From Sphingosinicella sp. (GTDB lineage Bacteria; Pseudomonadota; Alphaproteobacteria; Sphingomonadales; Sphingomonadaceae), in NCBI RefSeq assembly GCF_013911755.1, contig NZ_JACESP010000003.1, positions 178,801 to 242,800 on the forward strand: a stretch of DNA of 64,000 bases. The letters run 5' to 3'. The position numbers were made by a program, and so were the translations under genes. The stretch's first letter is position 1. Every line of letters begins with the position of its first letter. The notes under the pieces are model-generated. The model ran no database searches. It saw nothing but the letters and a program-made list of their open reading frames with translations, and was not told where the DNA came from. Of this stretch, positions 25,042 to 36,475 are shown piece after piece.

Positions 25042-27453
25042 GTGCACCTGCGAAATCATGTGACGATCAGGGCTGCAGTCGCCAGTGGCGTACTGCTTGG
25101 TTCCACCATGCTCACGGCGCCGGCGCTCGCACAGGAAGCGCAAGAGGCCATCGGCGACACCATCATCATCACGGCGCAGAAGCGCGAGGAAAACCTGCAG
25201 GACGTGCCGATCGCAGTCGTCGCGCTCGGCACGCAGAAGCTCCAGCAGCTTCAGGTGCAGGATTTCGACGACTATGCACGCTACCTGCCGAGCCTTTCGT
25301 ACCAGTCGCTCGGGCCGGGCGCTTCGAATGTCTATTTCCGCGGCGTCGCTTCGGGCGAGAACGCGAACCATTCGACCTCGCTACCGTCGGTCGGCATGTA
25401 TCTCGACGAGCAGCCAATCACGACTATCCAGGGCAACCTCGACATCCATATCTACGACATTGCGCGCGTAGAGGCGCTCGCGGGTCCGCAGGGCACGCTG
25501 TACGGGGCATCGAGTCAGGCCGGTACGGTGAAGATCGTGACGAACCGCCCGGACACGAGCGGTTTCTACGGCGCTGTCGATGCCGAGGTGAACACGGTCG
25601 CGCACGGCGAGGAAGGCTATGTCCTCGAAGGTTTCATCAACGCGCCGCTTTCGGACAATGCGGCGGTGCGCGTGGTCGGTTGGTACGACAAGGACGGCGG
25701 CTATATCGACAATATCCCGGGCTCGCTGACCTTCCCGACATCGGGGATCACCTTCAACAACGCGCCCTATGTCGAGGACGACTACAACGACGTCGAGACC
25801 TACGGCGGGCGCATTGCGCTTGAGATCGATCTCAACGAGAACTGGACGGTGTTGCCGTCGCTGATGGGCCAGAAGCAGAAAAGCTACGGCTCGTTCACCC
25901 AGGAAGCCGGGCTTGGCGAGTTGCAGGTGCAGCAATTCAACCCCGAACGCTACAATGATCGCTGGTTCCAGGCCGCACTCACGATCGAAGGCAAGATCGG
26001 CAGCTGGGATCTGACCTATGCCGGCGCCTACATGAAGCGCAAGATCGACAGCGAGTCCGACTATGTCGACTACGCGTATTTCTATGATGCGCTCTTTGCG
26101 TCAGGCGGTTCATTTTACGACAATGACGATAATCTGGTGAATCCAAACCAATATATCATTGGCACCGATCGTTTCACCAAGCAGAGCCACGAGTTGCGCA
26201 TCGCTTCGCCGGCGGATCAGCCGCTGCGCTTCATCGGCGGCGTGTTCTATCAGCGGCAGTCGCACAACATCGAGCAAAACTACATCGTCGACGACATCGC
26301 CGATTCGATCACCGTGCCGGGAACGGACAGTAATATCTGGCTGACCAAGCAGCTTCGCATCGACCGTGACTATGCCGCGTTCGGCGAGGTTTCATACGAC
26401 GTGACCGAGAAGCTGACGCTGAGCGGTGGTATCCGCGTTTACAAATACAAGAACTCGCTCGAAGGCTTCTTCGGGTACAGCGATGGCTTCAGCAGTCGGA
26501 CGGGTGTTGCGGCGTGTTTCACGGACGACGAAGGTGAGTTGCTTCCGCCGACCATCAAGGGGAGCCCCTGCACAAACCTCGACAAGACGACATCGGACAC
26601 CGACTTCATCCATAAGCTGAACGCGACCTATAAGCTGACCGATGATGCGATGGTCTATGCAACATGGTCGCGCGGTTTCCGGCCGGGCGGCGTCAATCGC
26701 CGCGGCACACTGCCGCCTTACGGAGCGGACGAACTCGACAACTACGAACTTGGCTGGAAGACGACGTGGGCTGATGGCGCATTCCGCTGGAACGGCGCCG
26801 TCTATTACGAGAAGTGGACCAACATCCAGCTCTCGTTCCTTGGCGCCAACGGCCTCACCGAGGTTCGTAACGCCGGCGATGCGCGCATCTGGGGTATTGA
26901 AAGCGATATTTTCATCCGCGCGTCGGAAGGCCTGACCTTCAACGCGGGCTTCAGCTACAACGACGCGCAGAGCACCAAGGACTTCTGTCTCATCGCGAAC
27001 CCACAGTTTGATTGCACGCTGCCGGGGCCAGACGACGAGGAAAATGCATTGCTGGCGCCTTCCGGTACGCGTCTGCCCGTCTCGGCCAAGTTCAAGGGCA
27101 ACGCCTTTGCGCGCTACGAATTCCCGGTGGGCGGTCTCGAGGCGCATCTGCAGGGTGGCCTCGTCTATGAGGGCAAACGCACCAGCGATCTTCGCCTTTA
27201 TGAACGCGCACTCGTCGGTTCGTTGCCGTCTTACACGACGGTCGACATTAGCGCGGGCGTAACCAACGGATCGTGGTCGGTGGAACTCTACGCCCGCAAC
27301 CTGTTCGACTCGCGCGGGCAGGTAACGCGCACGATCCAGTGCGGCGAGAGCGTCTGCGGCGACCCCGACGGCGTGACCGATATCGGCGGCAAGTTCTACA
27401 CGGTGGTAACGACGCCGCGGACCATCGGCCTGAAGGTCGGCACCAAGTTCTGA
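25042..27453 (+). CDS. TonB-dependent outer-membrane receptor
   Basis: An 803-residue receptor starting at GTG. A signal peptide ends around APALAQ (residue ~31). A TonB-box-like DTIIITAQKREENLQDVPIA follows, then a plug domain to ~165 (GVASGENANHST, VEALAGPQGTLYGASSQAG, TVKIVTNRP). The rest is a long barrel ending in the aromatic GLKVGTKF. It imports an unknown substrate across the outer membrane using TonB energy. It resembles the large sphingomonad receptor group without known ligand. No siderophore genes flank it; sulfotransferase and peptidase neighbours argue against simple iron uptake. Confidence 0.93.
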   Translation: MHLRNHVTIRAAVASGVLLGSTMLTAPALAQEAQEAIGDTIIITAQKREENLQDVPIAVVALGTQKLQQLQVQDFDDYARYLPSLSYQSLGPGASNVYFRGVASGENANHSTSLPSVGMYLDEQPITTIQGNLDIHIYDIARVEALAGPQGTLYGASSQAGTVKIVTNRPDTSGFYGAVDAEVNTVAHGEEGYVLEGFINAPLSDNAAVRVVGWYDKDGGYIDNIPGSLTFPTSGITFNNAPYVEDDYNDVETYGGRIALEIDLNENWTVLPSLMGQKQKSYGSFTQEAGLGELQVQQFNPERYNDRWFQAALTIEGKIGSWDLTYAGAYMKRKIDSESDYVDYAYFYDALFASGGSFYDNDDNLVNPNQYIIGTDRFTKQSHELRIASPADQPLRFIGGVFYQRQSHNIEQNYIVDDIADSITVPGTDSNIWLTKQLRIDRDYAAFGEVSYDVTEKLTLSGGIRVYKYKNSLEGFFGYSDGFSSRTGVAACFTDDEGELLPPTIKGSPCTNLDKTTSDTDFIHKLNATYKLTDDAMVYATWSRGFRPGGVNRRGTLPPYGADELDNYELGWKTTWADGAFRWNGAVYYEKWTNIQLSFLGANGLTEVRNAGDARIWGIESDIFIRASEGLTFNAGFSYNDAQSTKDFCLIANPQFDCTLPGPDDEENALLAPSGTRLPVSAKFKGNAFARYEFPVGGLEAHLQGGLVYEGKRTSDLRLYERALVGSLPSYTTVDISAGVTNGSWSVELYARNLFDSRGQVTRTIQCGESVCGDPDGVTDIGGKFYTVVTTPRTIGLKVGTKF

Positions 27454-27461
27454 GGCCGCGC

Positions 27462-27496
27462 GGCGGGAGCTTCGTGTGAATAACGAGGCTCCCGCC
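27462..27496 (+). terminator. Strong hairpin after the TonB receptor
   Basis: GGCGGGAGC pairs perfectly with GCTCCCGCC, and the inner TCGT/ACGA extends the stem to about 14 bp with a 7-nt loop. It starts 9 nt after the stop codon. No T-run follows, so it may act with Rho or protect the mRNA 3' end. Confidence 0.55.
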
Positions 27497-27643
27497 CTCG
27501 GCTGCTCGGTTCTGGATAGCGCTCGTGCAGTTGATTGCCGGGCTTGTTCGTGCGCCGTCAAAAAGCAGCGCTGAATGGAGATCAGGGCGCGACAAAAGGT
27601 TAACGCGCCGATATAGGAGCCTCGCAGCTTTGGGAGGGTGAGG

Positions 27644-28270
27644 TTGGCACGCGCGCAGTTTCAACGTCTGGATCCTGATTTTCGGCGCCAGAGCCTGATC
27701 GACGCGACCGCGCATTGTCTTGCCCGCTACGGAATCGGCGGCACGTCCGTACGGGTGATTTGCGCGGAGGCGGGCGTTTCTGCCGGGCTGCTGCGCCACT
27801 ATTTCGCTGGCATCGACGAGCTCGTCGCCGAAACTTATGCTGACGTCGGCGACCGGCTGGTGGCGAACATGATTGCGGCGGCGGACAAGGCGGGGCCGGA
27901 CCCACGCGAACAGCTCCGCGCCTTCGTCATGGCAAGCTTCAAGCCACCGATCGCCGACCCTGACCTTCTGGCGACGTGGCTCGCATTCTGGAGCCTTATC
28001 AAAAGCGATGCACGCATCCGCGAGCTTCATACCGAAAACTATGCGAGCCACCGGCGGCCGGTGGAAAGGATGGTCGCGGAAATCCTGGGCCCCGAGGCGA
28101 GCCATGTGGACGTGCGGCTGACGGCCGTGGGCGTGACGGCGCTGGTCGACGGGCTCTGGCTGGAGCTTTGTCTCGACGCATCGAGCTTCACGCCCGAGGA
28201 GGCGTCACGCATTGCTGACAAGTGGCTGAACACGCTCGTTGGCGACCCGCTGAAAGTGCTTGCCGACTGA
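27644..28270 (+). CDS. TetR-family regulator (BetI-like)
   Basis: This regulator of about 208 residues has an N-terminal TetR helix-turn-helix (GGTSVRVICAEAGVSAGLLR, then HYFAGIDELVAETY) and a BetI-type C-terminal domain (LAFWSLIKSDARIRELH). A TTG start at 27644 is preferred because GGGAGG lies 6 nt upstream; the GTG at 27638 would touch that Shine-Dalgarno. BetI-type regulators usually repress neighbouring genes and respond to small cationic or aldehyde ligands. The target is probably adjacent, with the inverted repeat at 28286 as a candidate site. Confidence 0.82.
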   Translation: MARAQFQRLDPDFRRQSLIDATAHCLARYGIGGTSVRVICAEAGVSAGLLRHYFAGIDELVAETYADVGDRLVANMIAAADKAGPDPREQLRAFVMASFKPPIADPDLLATWLAFWSLIKSDARIRELHTENYASHRRPVERMVAEILGPEASHVDVRLTAVGVTALVDGLWLELCLDASSFTPEEASRIADKWLNTLVGDPLKVLAD

Positions 28271-28285
28271 GCCACTCATTTCTTA

Positions 28286-28302
28286 CACCTGTAAAACAGG
28301 TG
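28286..28302. promoter_or_regulatory. Perfect inverted repeat between tetR and the M20 peptidase
   Basis: CACCTG and CAGGTG flank a 5-nt TAAAA. The repeat directly precedes the GGGAG that serves the peptidase start. It could be a TetR operator or an RNA hairpin limiting ribosome access; the sequence alone does not decide. Confidence 0.45.
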
Positions 28303-28316
28303 GGAGATTATTTCGA

Positions 28317-29687
28317 ATGCTGAAAACCGGAACTTCGCTCGTCCTCGCAGCCCTGCTGGCGGCTGCTCCGAGGTTGGCTGCAACCCCGGCGCAGGTCGAC
28401 GACGCCAAGGCCATGCTCGGCAAATCGATTGCCTTTCCCACCGTCGCCGGGCGCGGACAGGTGCCAGTTTACGCGGCCTATCTGGCGGGCGAACTCAAAG
28501 GCGCTGGTTTCAAGGACAGCGAGATCAGCATCGAACCGCTCGGCGAAACCGCCTCGCTGATCCTGACGTGGAAAGGGGCCGGCAAGAAGAAGCCGATTGT
28601 GCTCAACGCGCATATGGATGTCGTTGAGGCGAAGCGCGAGGACTGGGAACGCGACCCGTTCGTGATGGCGGAAGACGGCGGCTATCTCTTCGGGCGCGGC
28701 ATCAGCGACAACAAGTTCGACGTCGTGATGCTCGTGCAGACGCTGATGACTCTGAAGCGCGAAGGCTTCAAACCGTCGCGTGACATCGTGCTGTTCCTGA
28801 CCGGCGACGAGGAAACCGCGCAGAAGACCGTGGCAGCGATCGCGCCCCGCTACAAGGACGCAGCGATGGTGCTGAACGGCGATGGCGGCGGCGGCACACT
28901 CGGCGCCGACGGGAAGCCACTCTATTATACGATGCAGACGGCGGAGAAGACCTACGCCGACTACAAGCTCACCGTGACTGATCCCGGCGGCCATTCGAGC
29001 GCGCCGCGTGCGGAAAACGCGATTCTGGAACTTGGCGCGGCATTGAAACGGATCGCCGATGCGCCGTTCCCGCCCGAAACGAGCGAGACGACGCGGGCCT
29101 ATTTTGCGGCGTCGGCGAAGCGGACGCCGGGAGAGGCGGGGGAGGCGATGGCGCGCTTTGCGGCCAACCCAACCGATACGGCTGCGGCGGATATCCTGGC
29201 GAAGTACCCCGAGCACATCGGGACGACACGCACGACCTGCGTGCCCACCATGATCAATGGGGGCCATGCCGAGAACGCGCTGCCGCAGCGTGTGGTGGCC
29301 AACATCAACTGCCGCATCTTCCCCGGCACGGCACCCGAAGCAGTGCGCCAGCGGCTGCAGCAGCTGGCGGGCGCCAAGGTGATGGTGACTCTCCCCGAAC
29401 CCTTCCCGCAAAGCTCCACATCGCCGCTGCTGCCGGAGCTGGACGCCGCGCTCCGCAAGGCCGTGGACGGGCGAGCAAAGGGGCTTTCGATCATTCCGAG
29501 CATGTCGGCGGGCACCACCGACAGCTTGTTCTTCCGTGCCTCCGGCATCCCGAGTTACGGCGTTTCCGGCTTGTTCATGAAGCCGGAGGACGAATATGCG
29601 CACGGCTTAAACGAGCGCGTTCCGGCGAGTGCGATCGGCCCAGCGCTCGATCACTATCGGACGCTGATCGCGTCACTAGCCCGATAA
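28317..29687 (+). CDS. Secreted M20-family metallopeptidase
   Basis: This 456-residue protein has a signal peptide (MLKTGTSLVLAALLAAAPRL, cleavage near AAT). Two-zinc site residues are seen in order: H and D in NAHMDVVEA, D in GRGISDNKFD, EE in TGDEETAQ, D in LNGDGGGG and H in YAHGLNERV. The dimerisation domain carries DPGGHSSAPR. It should act in the periplasm on peptides or acyl-amino acids. MLKTGTS is the start that gives the signal peptide. Position next to the receptor suggests processing of imported peptide-like substrates. Confidence 0.87.
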   Translation: MLKTGTSLVLAALLAAAPRLAATPAQVDDAKAMLGKSIAFPTVAGRGQVPVYAAYLAGELKGAGFKDSEISIEPLGETASLILTWKGAGKKKPIVLNAHMDVVEAKREDWERDPFVMAEDGGYLFGRGISDNKFDVVMLVQTLMTLKREGFKPSRDIVLFLTGDEETAQKTVAAIAPRYKDAAMVLNGDGGGGTLGADGKPLYYTMQTAEKTYADYKLTVTDPGGHSSAPRAENAILELGAALKRIADAPFPPETSETTRAYFAASAKRTPGEAGEAMARFAANPTDTAAADILAKYPEHIGTTRTTCVPTMINGGHAENALPQRVVANINCRIFPGTAPEAVRQRLQQLAGAKVMVTLPEPFPQSSTSPLLPELDAALRKAVDGRAKGLSIIPSMSAGTTDSLFFRASGIPSYGVSGLFMKPEDEYAHGLNERVPASAIGPALDHYRTLIASLAR

Positions 29688-29756
29688 CGCTCCTCGCTAT
29701 GCGGCCTGCCGCGCTGATGGTACTGTCCGGGCCGGGGCTAGTCTGGACATACTGCT

Positions 29757-30506
29757 ATGAAGTCGTTTCTGAAACGGGCTTTCACGGACACGCTGCGCCG
29801 GCGCGAGTATGAGCTGAAGGACGTCCAGCACCCCTTGCGGAAAGCGCCCGCCTTCTTTCGGGCCATGACACCCAAGGGTCTTAATCCGGGGACGGTTATC
29901 GATGTCGGTGTGGGGTACGGCACGCCTTGGCTGATGGAAGGCTTTCCCGATGCCTACACCGTGCTCGTGGAACCCAATGAAGGGTTTCGCGAACACATCG
30001 AACACGTGATGGCGCCCCGCAGGGGGGAAGTTCATTTCGCTGCCGCAGGGCGCGAGGCATCGGAAATGACGCTGAACCTGAACATCCGGCGCCCAACCAG
30101 TTCCACGATGTCGAAACCTTCGGCGCGTCAGGTCGATGAGTTTGCGCGCCGCGGCTGGACGCGCGAGACGCGCGCCGTCACCGTGCCGGTCAAACGCCTC
30201 GATTCATTCGACCGCACCGCTTGGCCGAAACCATACCTGTTGAAGGTCGACTCGGAAGGCTTCGAGCTGGAGGTTCTGGCCGGTGCGACCGGCCTCTTTC
30301 CCGACATTCAATGCCTTATCGCCGAGGTTTCCGTGGCCGAGCGGTATGAGGGTGGATACGAATTCGCGACCTTCATTTCGACGCTGGACGGCTATGGGTT
30401 CAAGCTGTTCGACATTACGGACATGCTTCAGTTTGGGCGCAACGGCCGCCTCTCGACGATCGATGCAGTTTTCATACAGAAGGGGTCAGCGCTCCTCAGC
30501 GCCTGA
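29757..30506 (+). CDS. FkbM-family methyltransferase
   Basis: A 249-residue protein with the SAM-binding VIDVGVGYGTPWL (residues ~46-58) and VLVEPNEGF, and the FkbM signature LKVDSEGFELEVLAGA near residue 162. FkbM enzymes O-methylate sugars or natural products. The acceptor cannot be predicted here; cell-surface glycan is most common. The gene stands alone with short gaps on both sides, on the same strand as the ABC exporter that follows. Confidence 0.85.
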   Translation: MKSFLKRAFTDTLRRREYELKDVQHPLRKAPAFFRAMTPKGLNPGTVIDVGVGYGTPWLMEGFPDAYTVLVEPNEGFREHIEHVMAPRRGEVHFAAAGREASEMTLNLNIRRPTSSTMSKPSARQVDEFARRGWTRETRAVTVPVKRLDSFDRTAWPKPYLLKVDSEGFELEVLAGATGLFPDIQCLIAEVSVAERYEGGYEFATFISTLDGYGFKLFDITDMLQFGRNGRLSTIDAVFIQKGSALLSA

Positions 30507-30551
30507 GCACGGACGGTTTTGCGTTCGTGCAAAAACGTCTAAACACGTCCG

Positions 30552-31483
<932 letters not shown>

Positions 31484-31487
<4 letters not shown>

Positions 31488-32251
31488 TCTTCAATCGCTA
31501 CGCCGTCTGGGCGATCTACAAGTTTGAACTGGCGCGCTTCCGGCGCACGATCTGGACGAGCCTGATCACGCCCGTCATCACGACGACGCTCTACTTCGTC
31601 GTGTTCGGATCGGCGATCGGCTCGCGGATGCAGGAGGTCGGCACGGTTCCCTACGGCGCGTTCATCGTGCCGGGGCTGATGCTGCTCACCATGCTGACCG
31701 AAAGCATCTCCAACGCCTCGTTCGGCATCTACATGCCGAAGTGGGTAGGAACGATCTATGAGCTGCTGTCCGCGCCGATCTCGGCGTTCGAGATCGTGCT
31801 CGCCTATGTCGGCGCGGCCGCAACGAAATCGGTGATCCTCGGCGTCGTGATTCTCGCGACTGCCAACCTCTTCGTCGACATCGATATCGTGCACCCGCTC
31901 TGGATGATACTGTTTATGGTGCTGCTGGCGGTGACGTTCTGCCTATTCGGCTTCATCATCGGCATCTGGGCGAAAAACTTCGAGCAGCTTCAGATCATTC
32001 CGCTGCTCGTGGTGATGCCGCTCACGTTCCTGGGCGGCGCCTTTTATTCGATCGATATGCTGCCCGCGGCGTGGCGCACGGCGACGCTGTTCAACCCCAT
32101 CGTCTATCTGATGAGCGGCTTCCGCTGGAGCTTCTTCGGCCAGGGCGATGTGAGCGTCGAACTCAGCCTTGCGGCGATGTTCGGTTTCCTGGCGCTTTGC
32201 CTCGCCATCGTCGGGTGGATCTTCCGGACGGGCTACCGGCTGAAGAGCTGA
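31484..32251 (+). CDS. ABC-2 type exporter, permease
   Basis: A 255-residue inner-membrane protein starting at GTG (GTGA overlap with the ATPase stop). It has about six helices, with the conserved amphipathic ABC-2 stretch after [12 protein letters not shown] and the late motif [16 protein letters not shown] before the last helices. It resembles YadH-type permeases. Its last 19 bases overlap the convergent RND gene. Confidence 0.9.
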
Positions 32252-35200
32252 GCGAAGGGTCTGCGCCGTCTCCGCGTCCGGGGCTGCGCCAGCAGCAGGT
32301 ACATGACCGGAGTGACGATGCGGCTGAGCAGCGTCGAGGAAATGAGACCCCCGATAATCACCCACGCCAGCGGCGAATAGAGCGCCGAGCCGCCGAGTGC
32401 GAGCGGCATCAGGCCGCCGATCGCCGTGACTGAGGTGAGCAGCACCGGCAGGAAGCGGATTTCGCCCGCCTGTTCGATCGCTTCGCGAAGGCCGAGCCCG
32501 CGCGCGCGAAGCTGCGAGGTGAAATCGACGAGCAGGATCGAGTTCTTGATCTCGATGCCGATGAGGGCGACGAAACCGATGATACCCATGTAGCTCATCG
32601 GATAGCCGGTGAGCAGCAGCGCGATGATGCCGCCGAACATGCCGAGCGGGATGACGCCCGCGACCACCGCGACCTCGCGGAAGCGGCCGAATTCGGCGAC
32701 GAGCACGGCCATGATGCTGAACACGGCGAGCAGCAGGATGCTGCCGATGCCGTCGAAGCTCTGCGCGCTCGCTTCCGCCTCTCCGCCGATGCCGAGCGCG
32801 TAGCCTTGCGGCAGCGTGAGGCTCTGCAGGCGCTCCACGACATCCTTGTTGACGCGCGAGGTAAGATAGCCGGCCTGCGTCCAAGCGGTGACCGTGATGT
32901 TGCGTTCGAGCTGGTAGCGATCGATGCGCGGCGGCACGCTCTTAAGATACGGCTTGGCCACTTCCGCGAGCGGGATGGCGTTGCCGCTGCTGGTGGTGAC
33001 GTAGACGGATTGCAGCGCGGAAACAGGCTGCCGCTCCTCCATGGGAAGCCGCACGACGACGGGATAAGTATCGCCTTCATCGTCGCGAAAGTTCGCGGCG
33101 CGTTCACCGGCGATGGCGAGACGCAGCGCGCGCCGGGGCTCTCCCGGCTGCACGCCGAGCAGCGCTGCCTTGTCCGCATCGAGACCAAGGTCGAGATCGA
33201 CGCGGTCGACCGCGAGGGGATTATCGATATCGCGCGTGCCGGGCGTGGCGCGAATGATCTTCGCAACTTCGCCGGCGATCATTTTCAGCACGCTGTTGTC
33301 GGGGCCGCTGATGCGGATAGCGATCGGCGCATCGATCGGCGGACCGTTCTCGAACATGCGAACCGTGATGCGGGCGTCTGGATCGGTGCTGAAAGTGCCG
33401 CGCAGCCGATCGAGCATCGCTTCGCTTTCATCGGCGATCCATTCGTTCAGCACGACGAACACCGCGCCCTTGCGCGATTCCTCGGTCAGCGAGCGCACGT
33501 TGTAATAGACTTGGGGATTGCCCGCTCCGCTGTTTTCCATGAGCGCGGCGACGTTGCCTTCCTTCGCGACTTCGGCGGCGACGCGGCGGACGACCCGGTC
33601 GGTCTGGGCAACGCTCGTCCCTTCGGGCGTTTCGACCTCCACCATGAAATAGGGCGCATCCGACGCAGGAAAGAGTTGCCAGCCCGCCACCGGGATGAGG
33701 CCGAGCGCGCCGATGCAGAGCGCCATTGAAATCGCGAGCGTGCGCTGCGGTTTTTCGAGCGCGTAGTGCAGCACTGGGCCGTAGAGCCGGTGGATACCGC
33801 GGGTGAGCGCCTTCAGGATCGCATTGCCTTCGGGATCATCGTCGCGGCGCAGAACGCGGCTGGCGAGAAAGGGGATGATCGTGAGTGAGACGACGAGCGA
33901 CGCCCCGACCGTGTAGATGACCGCAAGCGGTAGCGAGCGCGTGAACTCGCCGGCCCCGCCAGGGAGGAACACCAGCGGCAGGAACGCGAACAGCAACACG
34001 CCCGTGGAGCCGAATACGGCGGCGGTGATTTCCTTCGTACCCGAAAGCGCGGCGGCGGTGCGCTCCGCGCCCATGCGCAGGTGGCGGGAGATGTTCTCTG
34101 TCACCACGATCGAGTCATCGACGATGAGACCGAGCGCGAGGATGAAACCCGAGACAGAAAGCTGGTTCAGCGAAAAGTTGAACACGTGCAGCAGCAGCAC
34201 GCCGGTCGCGAGGCTGAGCGGGATCGAGATCATCACGATCAGCGAGGCGCGGGGGCCGAGCGGCAGCAGCGTGATGAGCACGAGGCCGAGCGCGATGCCG
34301 AAATCGCGCGCGAGCGTATCAAGCCGATTGCGGATATCGCGCGACTGATCGAAGCCGAGTTCGAGCTTGATGTCGGGCGGAAGCTGGCTGCGTGCCGCTG
34401 CGAGCGCGGTCTCGATGTCCTTGCGGATGCCGAGGACGTTGCCGTTTTCCTTCTGCATCGCGGTGACGAACACGGCGCGCTTGCCGTTGAACCGCGTGAT
34501 GTGCGTGTGTTCGGCAGTGGACCAGTTTACCTCGGCGACGTCGCCGACACGCACCAGCGTTCCATCTTCGGCGCGGATCGGCACCGCGCGAATCTCTGCC
34601 AGGTCGCGATAGGCGCCGCCGGCGTCGACGTTCAGGCGATGCTCGCCCGAATGGACGGCGCCCGCGGGCAGATCGACGCCGCCGCTCTGGAGCGCGGTGA
34701 CGAGCGACGAGGGCGGAATCTTGAGCTCTGCGAGGCGGCCGCCGTCGATGGCGATGCGGACCTCCGGGTTCGGCAGGCCGTAGATCTCGGTGGAGCGGAT
34801 GCCATCGACGCGCGAAAGACGCTCGGAAAGGTCGGTCGCATATTTTTCCATGCGCCGCCACGAGGCCGAATCGCTCACGAGTGCAAGCTGAACAACAGCC
34901 GCATCGCTGGTGCGGACTTTCAGGTATTCGAGACTGGCAAGACCGGATGGAAGCCGGTCACGAATGGCGCCGATCTCGCGCACGACCTCGTCGAAATGCT
35001 GTTCCGGATCGCCGCCCCATTCGAACTCGGCGGTGATGACCGAGGCGCCGTCCTTCGAGGTGGAATCGACGTCGACGATGCCGTCGAGGCCCTTGATCAC
35101 CTCTTCGATCGGCTTTGCGACGGTTTCCTCCATATCCTGCGCATCGGCGCCGGGCTGCGAGGCGACGACCAGCACAACGGGGATCGGCAGATGCGGATCG

Positions 35201-35307
35201 ACGGCGCGCGGAATGTTGAGGAAGGCATAGATGCCAAGCGCGGCAAGCAGCGTGAAGAGGACGAGCGTCAGCTGCCAGCGGCTGACGGCGAAGCCGGCGA
35301 GGTTCAT
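32233..35307 (-). CDS. RND-family efflux pump, inner-membrane subunit
   Basis: The 1024-residue pump has about twelve helices and two large periplasmic loops. The proton-relay residues are present: the Asp pair in [13 protein letters not shown] (helix 4) and the Lys of [13 protein letters not shown] (helix 10). It is an HAE-type drug or solvent exporter by family; the substrate is not predictable. It overlaps the upstream adaptor by 4 bases. No outer-membrane channel gene is in the window, so a TolC-like partner must be elsewhere. Confidence 0.92.
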   Translation of the reverse strand: MNLAGFAVSRWQLTLVLFTLLAALGIYAFLNIPRAVDPHLPIPVVLVVASQPGADAQDMEETVAKPIEEVIKGLDGIVDVDSTSKDGASVITAEFEWGGDPEQHFDEVVREIGAIRDRLPSGLASLEYLKVRTSDAAVVQLALVSDSASWRRMEKYATDLSERLSRVDGIRSTEIYGLPNPEVRIAIDGGRLAELKIPPSSLVTALQSGGVDLPAGAVHSGEHRLNVDAGGAYRDLAEIRAVPIRAEDGTLVRVGDVAEVNWSTAEHTHITRFNGKRAVFVTAMQKENGNVLGIRKDIETALAAARSQLPPDIKLELGFDQSRDIRNRLDTLARDFGIALGLVLITLLPLGPRASLIVMISIPLSLATGVLLLHVFNFSLNQLSVSGFILALGLIVDDSIVVTENISRHLRMGAERTAAALSGTKEITAAVFGSTGVLLFAFLPLVFLPGGAGEFTRSLPLAVIYTVGASLVVSLTIIPFLASRVLRRDDDPEGNAILKALTRGIHRLYGPVLHYALEKPQRTLAISMALCIGALGLIPVAGWQLFPASDAPYFMVEVETPEGTSVAQTDRVVRRVAAEVAKEGNVAALMENSGAGNPQVYYNVRSLTEESRKGAVFVVLNEWIADESEAMLDRLRGTFSTDPDARITVRMFENGPPIDAPIAIRISGPDNSVLKMIAGEVAKIIRATPGTRDIDNPLAVDRVDLDLGLDADKAALLGVQPGEPRRALRLAIAGERAANFRDDEGDTYPVVVRLPMEERQPVSALQSVYVTTSSGNAIPLAEVAKPYLKSVPPRIDRYQLERNITVTAWTQAGYLTSRVNKDVVERLQSLTLPQGYALGIGGEAEASAQSFDGIGSILLLAVFSIMAVLVAEFGRFREVAVVAGVIPLGMFGGIIALLLTGYPMSYMGIIGFVALIGIEIKNSILLVDFTSQLRARGLGLREAIEQAGEIRFLPVLLTSVTAIGGLMPLALGGSALYSPLAWVIIGGLISSTLLSRIVTPVMYLLLAQPRTRRRRRPFAQLFSR

Positions 35308-36353
35308 GTGCCGGAGACGGTTGGGGTGACGCGGCTGCCGTCGGTAAGCTGGCTGATCCCGGTGACAGCGATACGGTCTCCGGCCTTGAGCCCCGCGAGC
35401 ACCGCGACGCCCCGGTCATTCATGGCGCCAGTGACGATGCGGCGAGCCTTTACCCGCTTGCCGCTCTCATCAAGTACATAGACGAAGGCTTCCCCGGCGC
35501 GCGCCGCGAACACCGCGCTGCTTGGCACGAGCATCGTTTCCGGGCCGCCACCGCGCATGGAGAGCGTCGCATGGCCGATCTGGCCGGATCTCAGCGCCGG
35601 ATCTGGTGGGAGTGCGAGTTCGACCGCGAAAGTTCCTGTGCGCTCATCTGCGCGGCCGGCAACCTCGATGATGCGGGCGGCACGGGGGGCGGGGCCGAGC
35701 GCGGCAATGTCGATGGGAATGCTGCCGGTGCGGATGATGCCGGCGGCCTGTACATCGGTGATGGGGACACGCAGCACGAAGCCGTCGCGATTATCGCCGA
35801 AACTGATGACCGGTGTTCCGGCGTTCACGACCTGGTTCACCTCGGCAAAGCGACGGAGGATATGGCCGTCCGCAGGCGCAGTGATACGGGCCGTGCTGGC
35901 GGCGAACTGGGCGGACGTGGTTGCGGCCGCCGCTGCGCGATAGGCGGCTTCGGTGGTGTCGAGCCGCGCGCGTGTGACCCAACCCTTCGCGAAAAGATCG
36001 CGCGCACGGGCGAGATCGGCCTGAGCGCGGGTGCGCTCGGCTGCGGCGGCGGCGAGATCTGCACCGACGGTGGTCGTGTCAAGCGCCGCGAGCAGCTGCC
36101 CCTTCCGCACGCGGTCGCCTTCCTCCACCGCGATGGCTGCGATGCGGCCCGGTGTCGTGAAGCCCAGATCGATTTCGCGGCGCAGCCGGACGGTTCCGAC
36201 CGCGCGGAACGCGTCGGCGCTCTCCACGGGGCGGGCTTCGGCCACGCGGACCGGCACGGGTGCGGCTTCGGACGGCTTTGCCGCCTCATCGTCCGCCGAA
36301 CATGCGGCGAGGGCAATGAAGAGGGCCGCTGCGAAGGGCCGAACGGAGTTCAT
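35304..36353 (-). CDS. RND periplasmic adaptor (membrane fusion protein)
   Basis: A 349-residue lipoprotein adaptor (MNSVRPFAAALFIALAACSA, lipidated Cys near 19). It has a lipoyl half-motif (GRIAAIAVEEGDRVRKGQLL), a coiled-coil hairpin rich in Ala/Arg, then TARITAPADGHILRRF and beta-barrel segments. It bridges the pump to an outer-membrane channel. ATG 36353 is preferred over TTG 36362. The gene has its own promoter with a palindrome and is coupled to the pump. Confidence 0.9.
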   Translation of the reverse strand: MNSVRPFAAALFIALAACSADDEAAKPSEAAPVPVRVAEARPVESADAFRAVGTVRLRREIDLGFTTPGRIAAIAVEEGDRVRKGQLLAALDTTTVGADLAAAAAERTRAQADLARARDLFAKGWVTRARLDTTEAAYRAAAAATTSAQFAASTARITAPADGHILRRFAEVNQVVNAGTPVISFGDNRDGFVLRVPITDVQAAGIIRTGSIPIDIAALGPAPRAARIIEVAGRADERTGTFAVELALPPDPALRSGQIGHATLSMRGGGPETMLVPSSAVFAARAGEAFVYVLDESGKRVKARRIVTGAMNDRGVAVLAGLKAGDRIAVTGISQLTDGSRVTPTVSGT

Positions 36354-36402
36354 AGCGGGCAATCCACTTCCGAGTCGTACTCAGACGCATACTGGACAGA
36401 TG

Positions 36403-36446
36403 ATTCTAAAGGAAGATAGCGCCTAAAAATCAATGACGATACGTCA
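36403..36446 (-). promoter_or_regulatory. Promoter and palindromic operator of the RND operon
   Basis: On the minus strand TTGATT (36428-36433) is followed after 17-19 nt by TTTAGA/TAGAAT (36403-36410). Touching the -35 upstream is the perfect palindrome TGACGATACGTCA (36434-36446). A regulator bound there would control pump expression; no regulator gene is adjacent. Confidence 0.5.
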
Positions 36447-36475
36447 CAGGTTCAATCTGCCGTCGCAGGCGCGGG

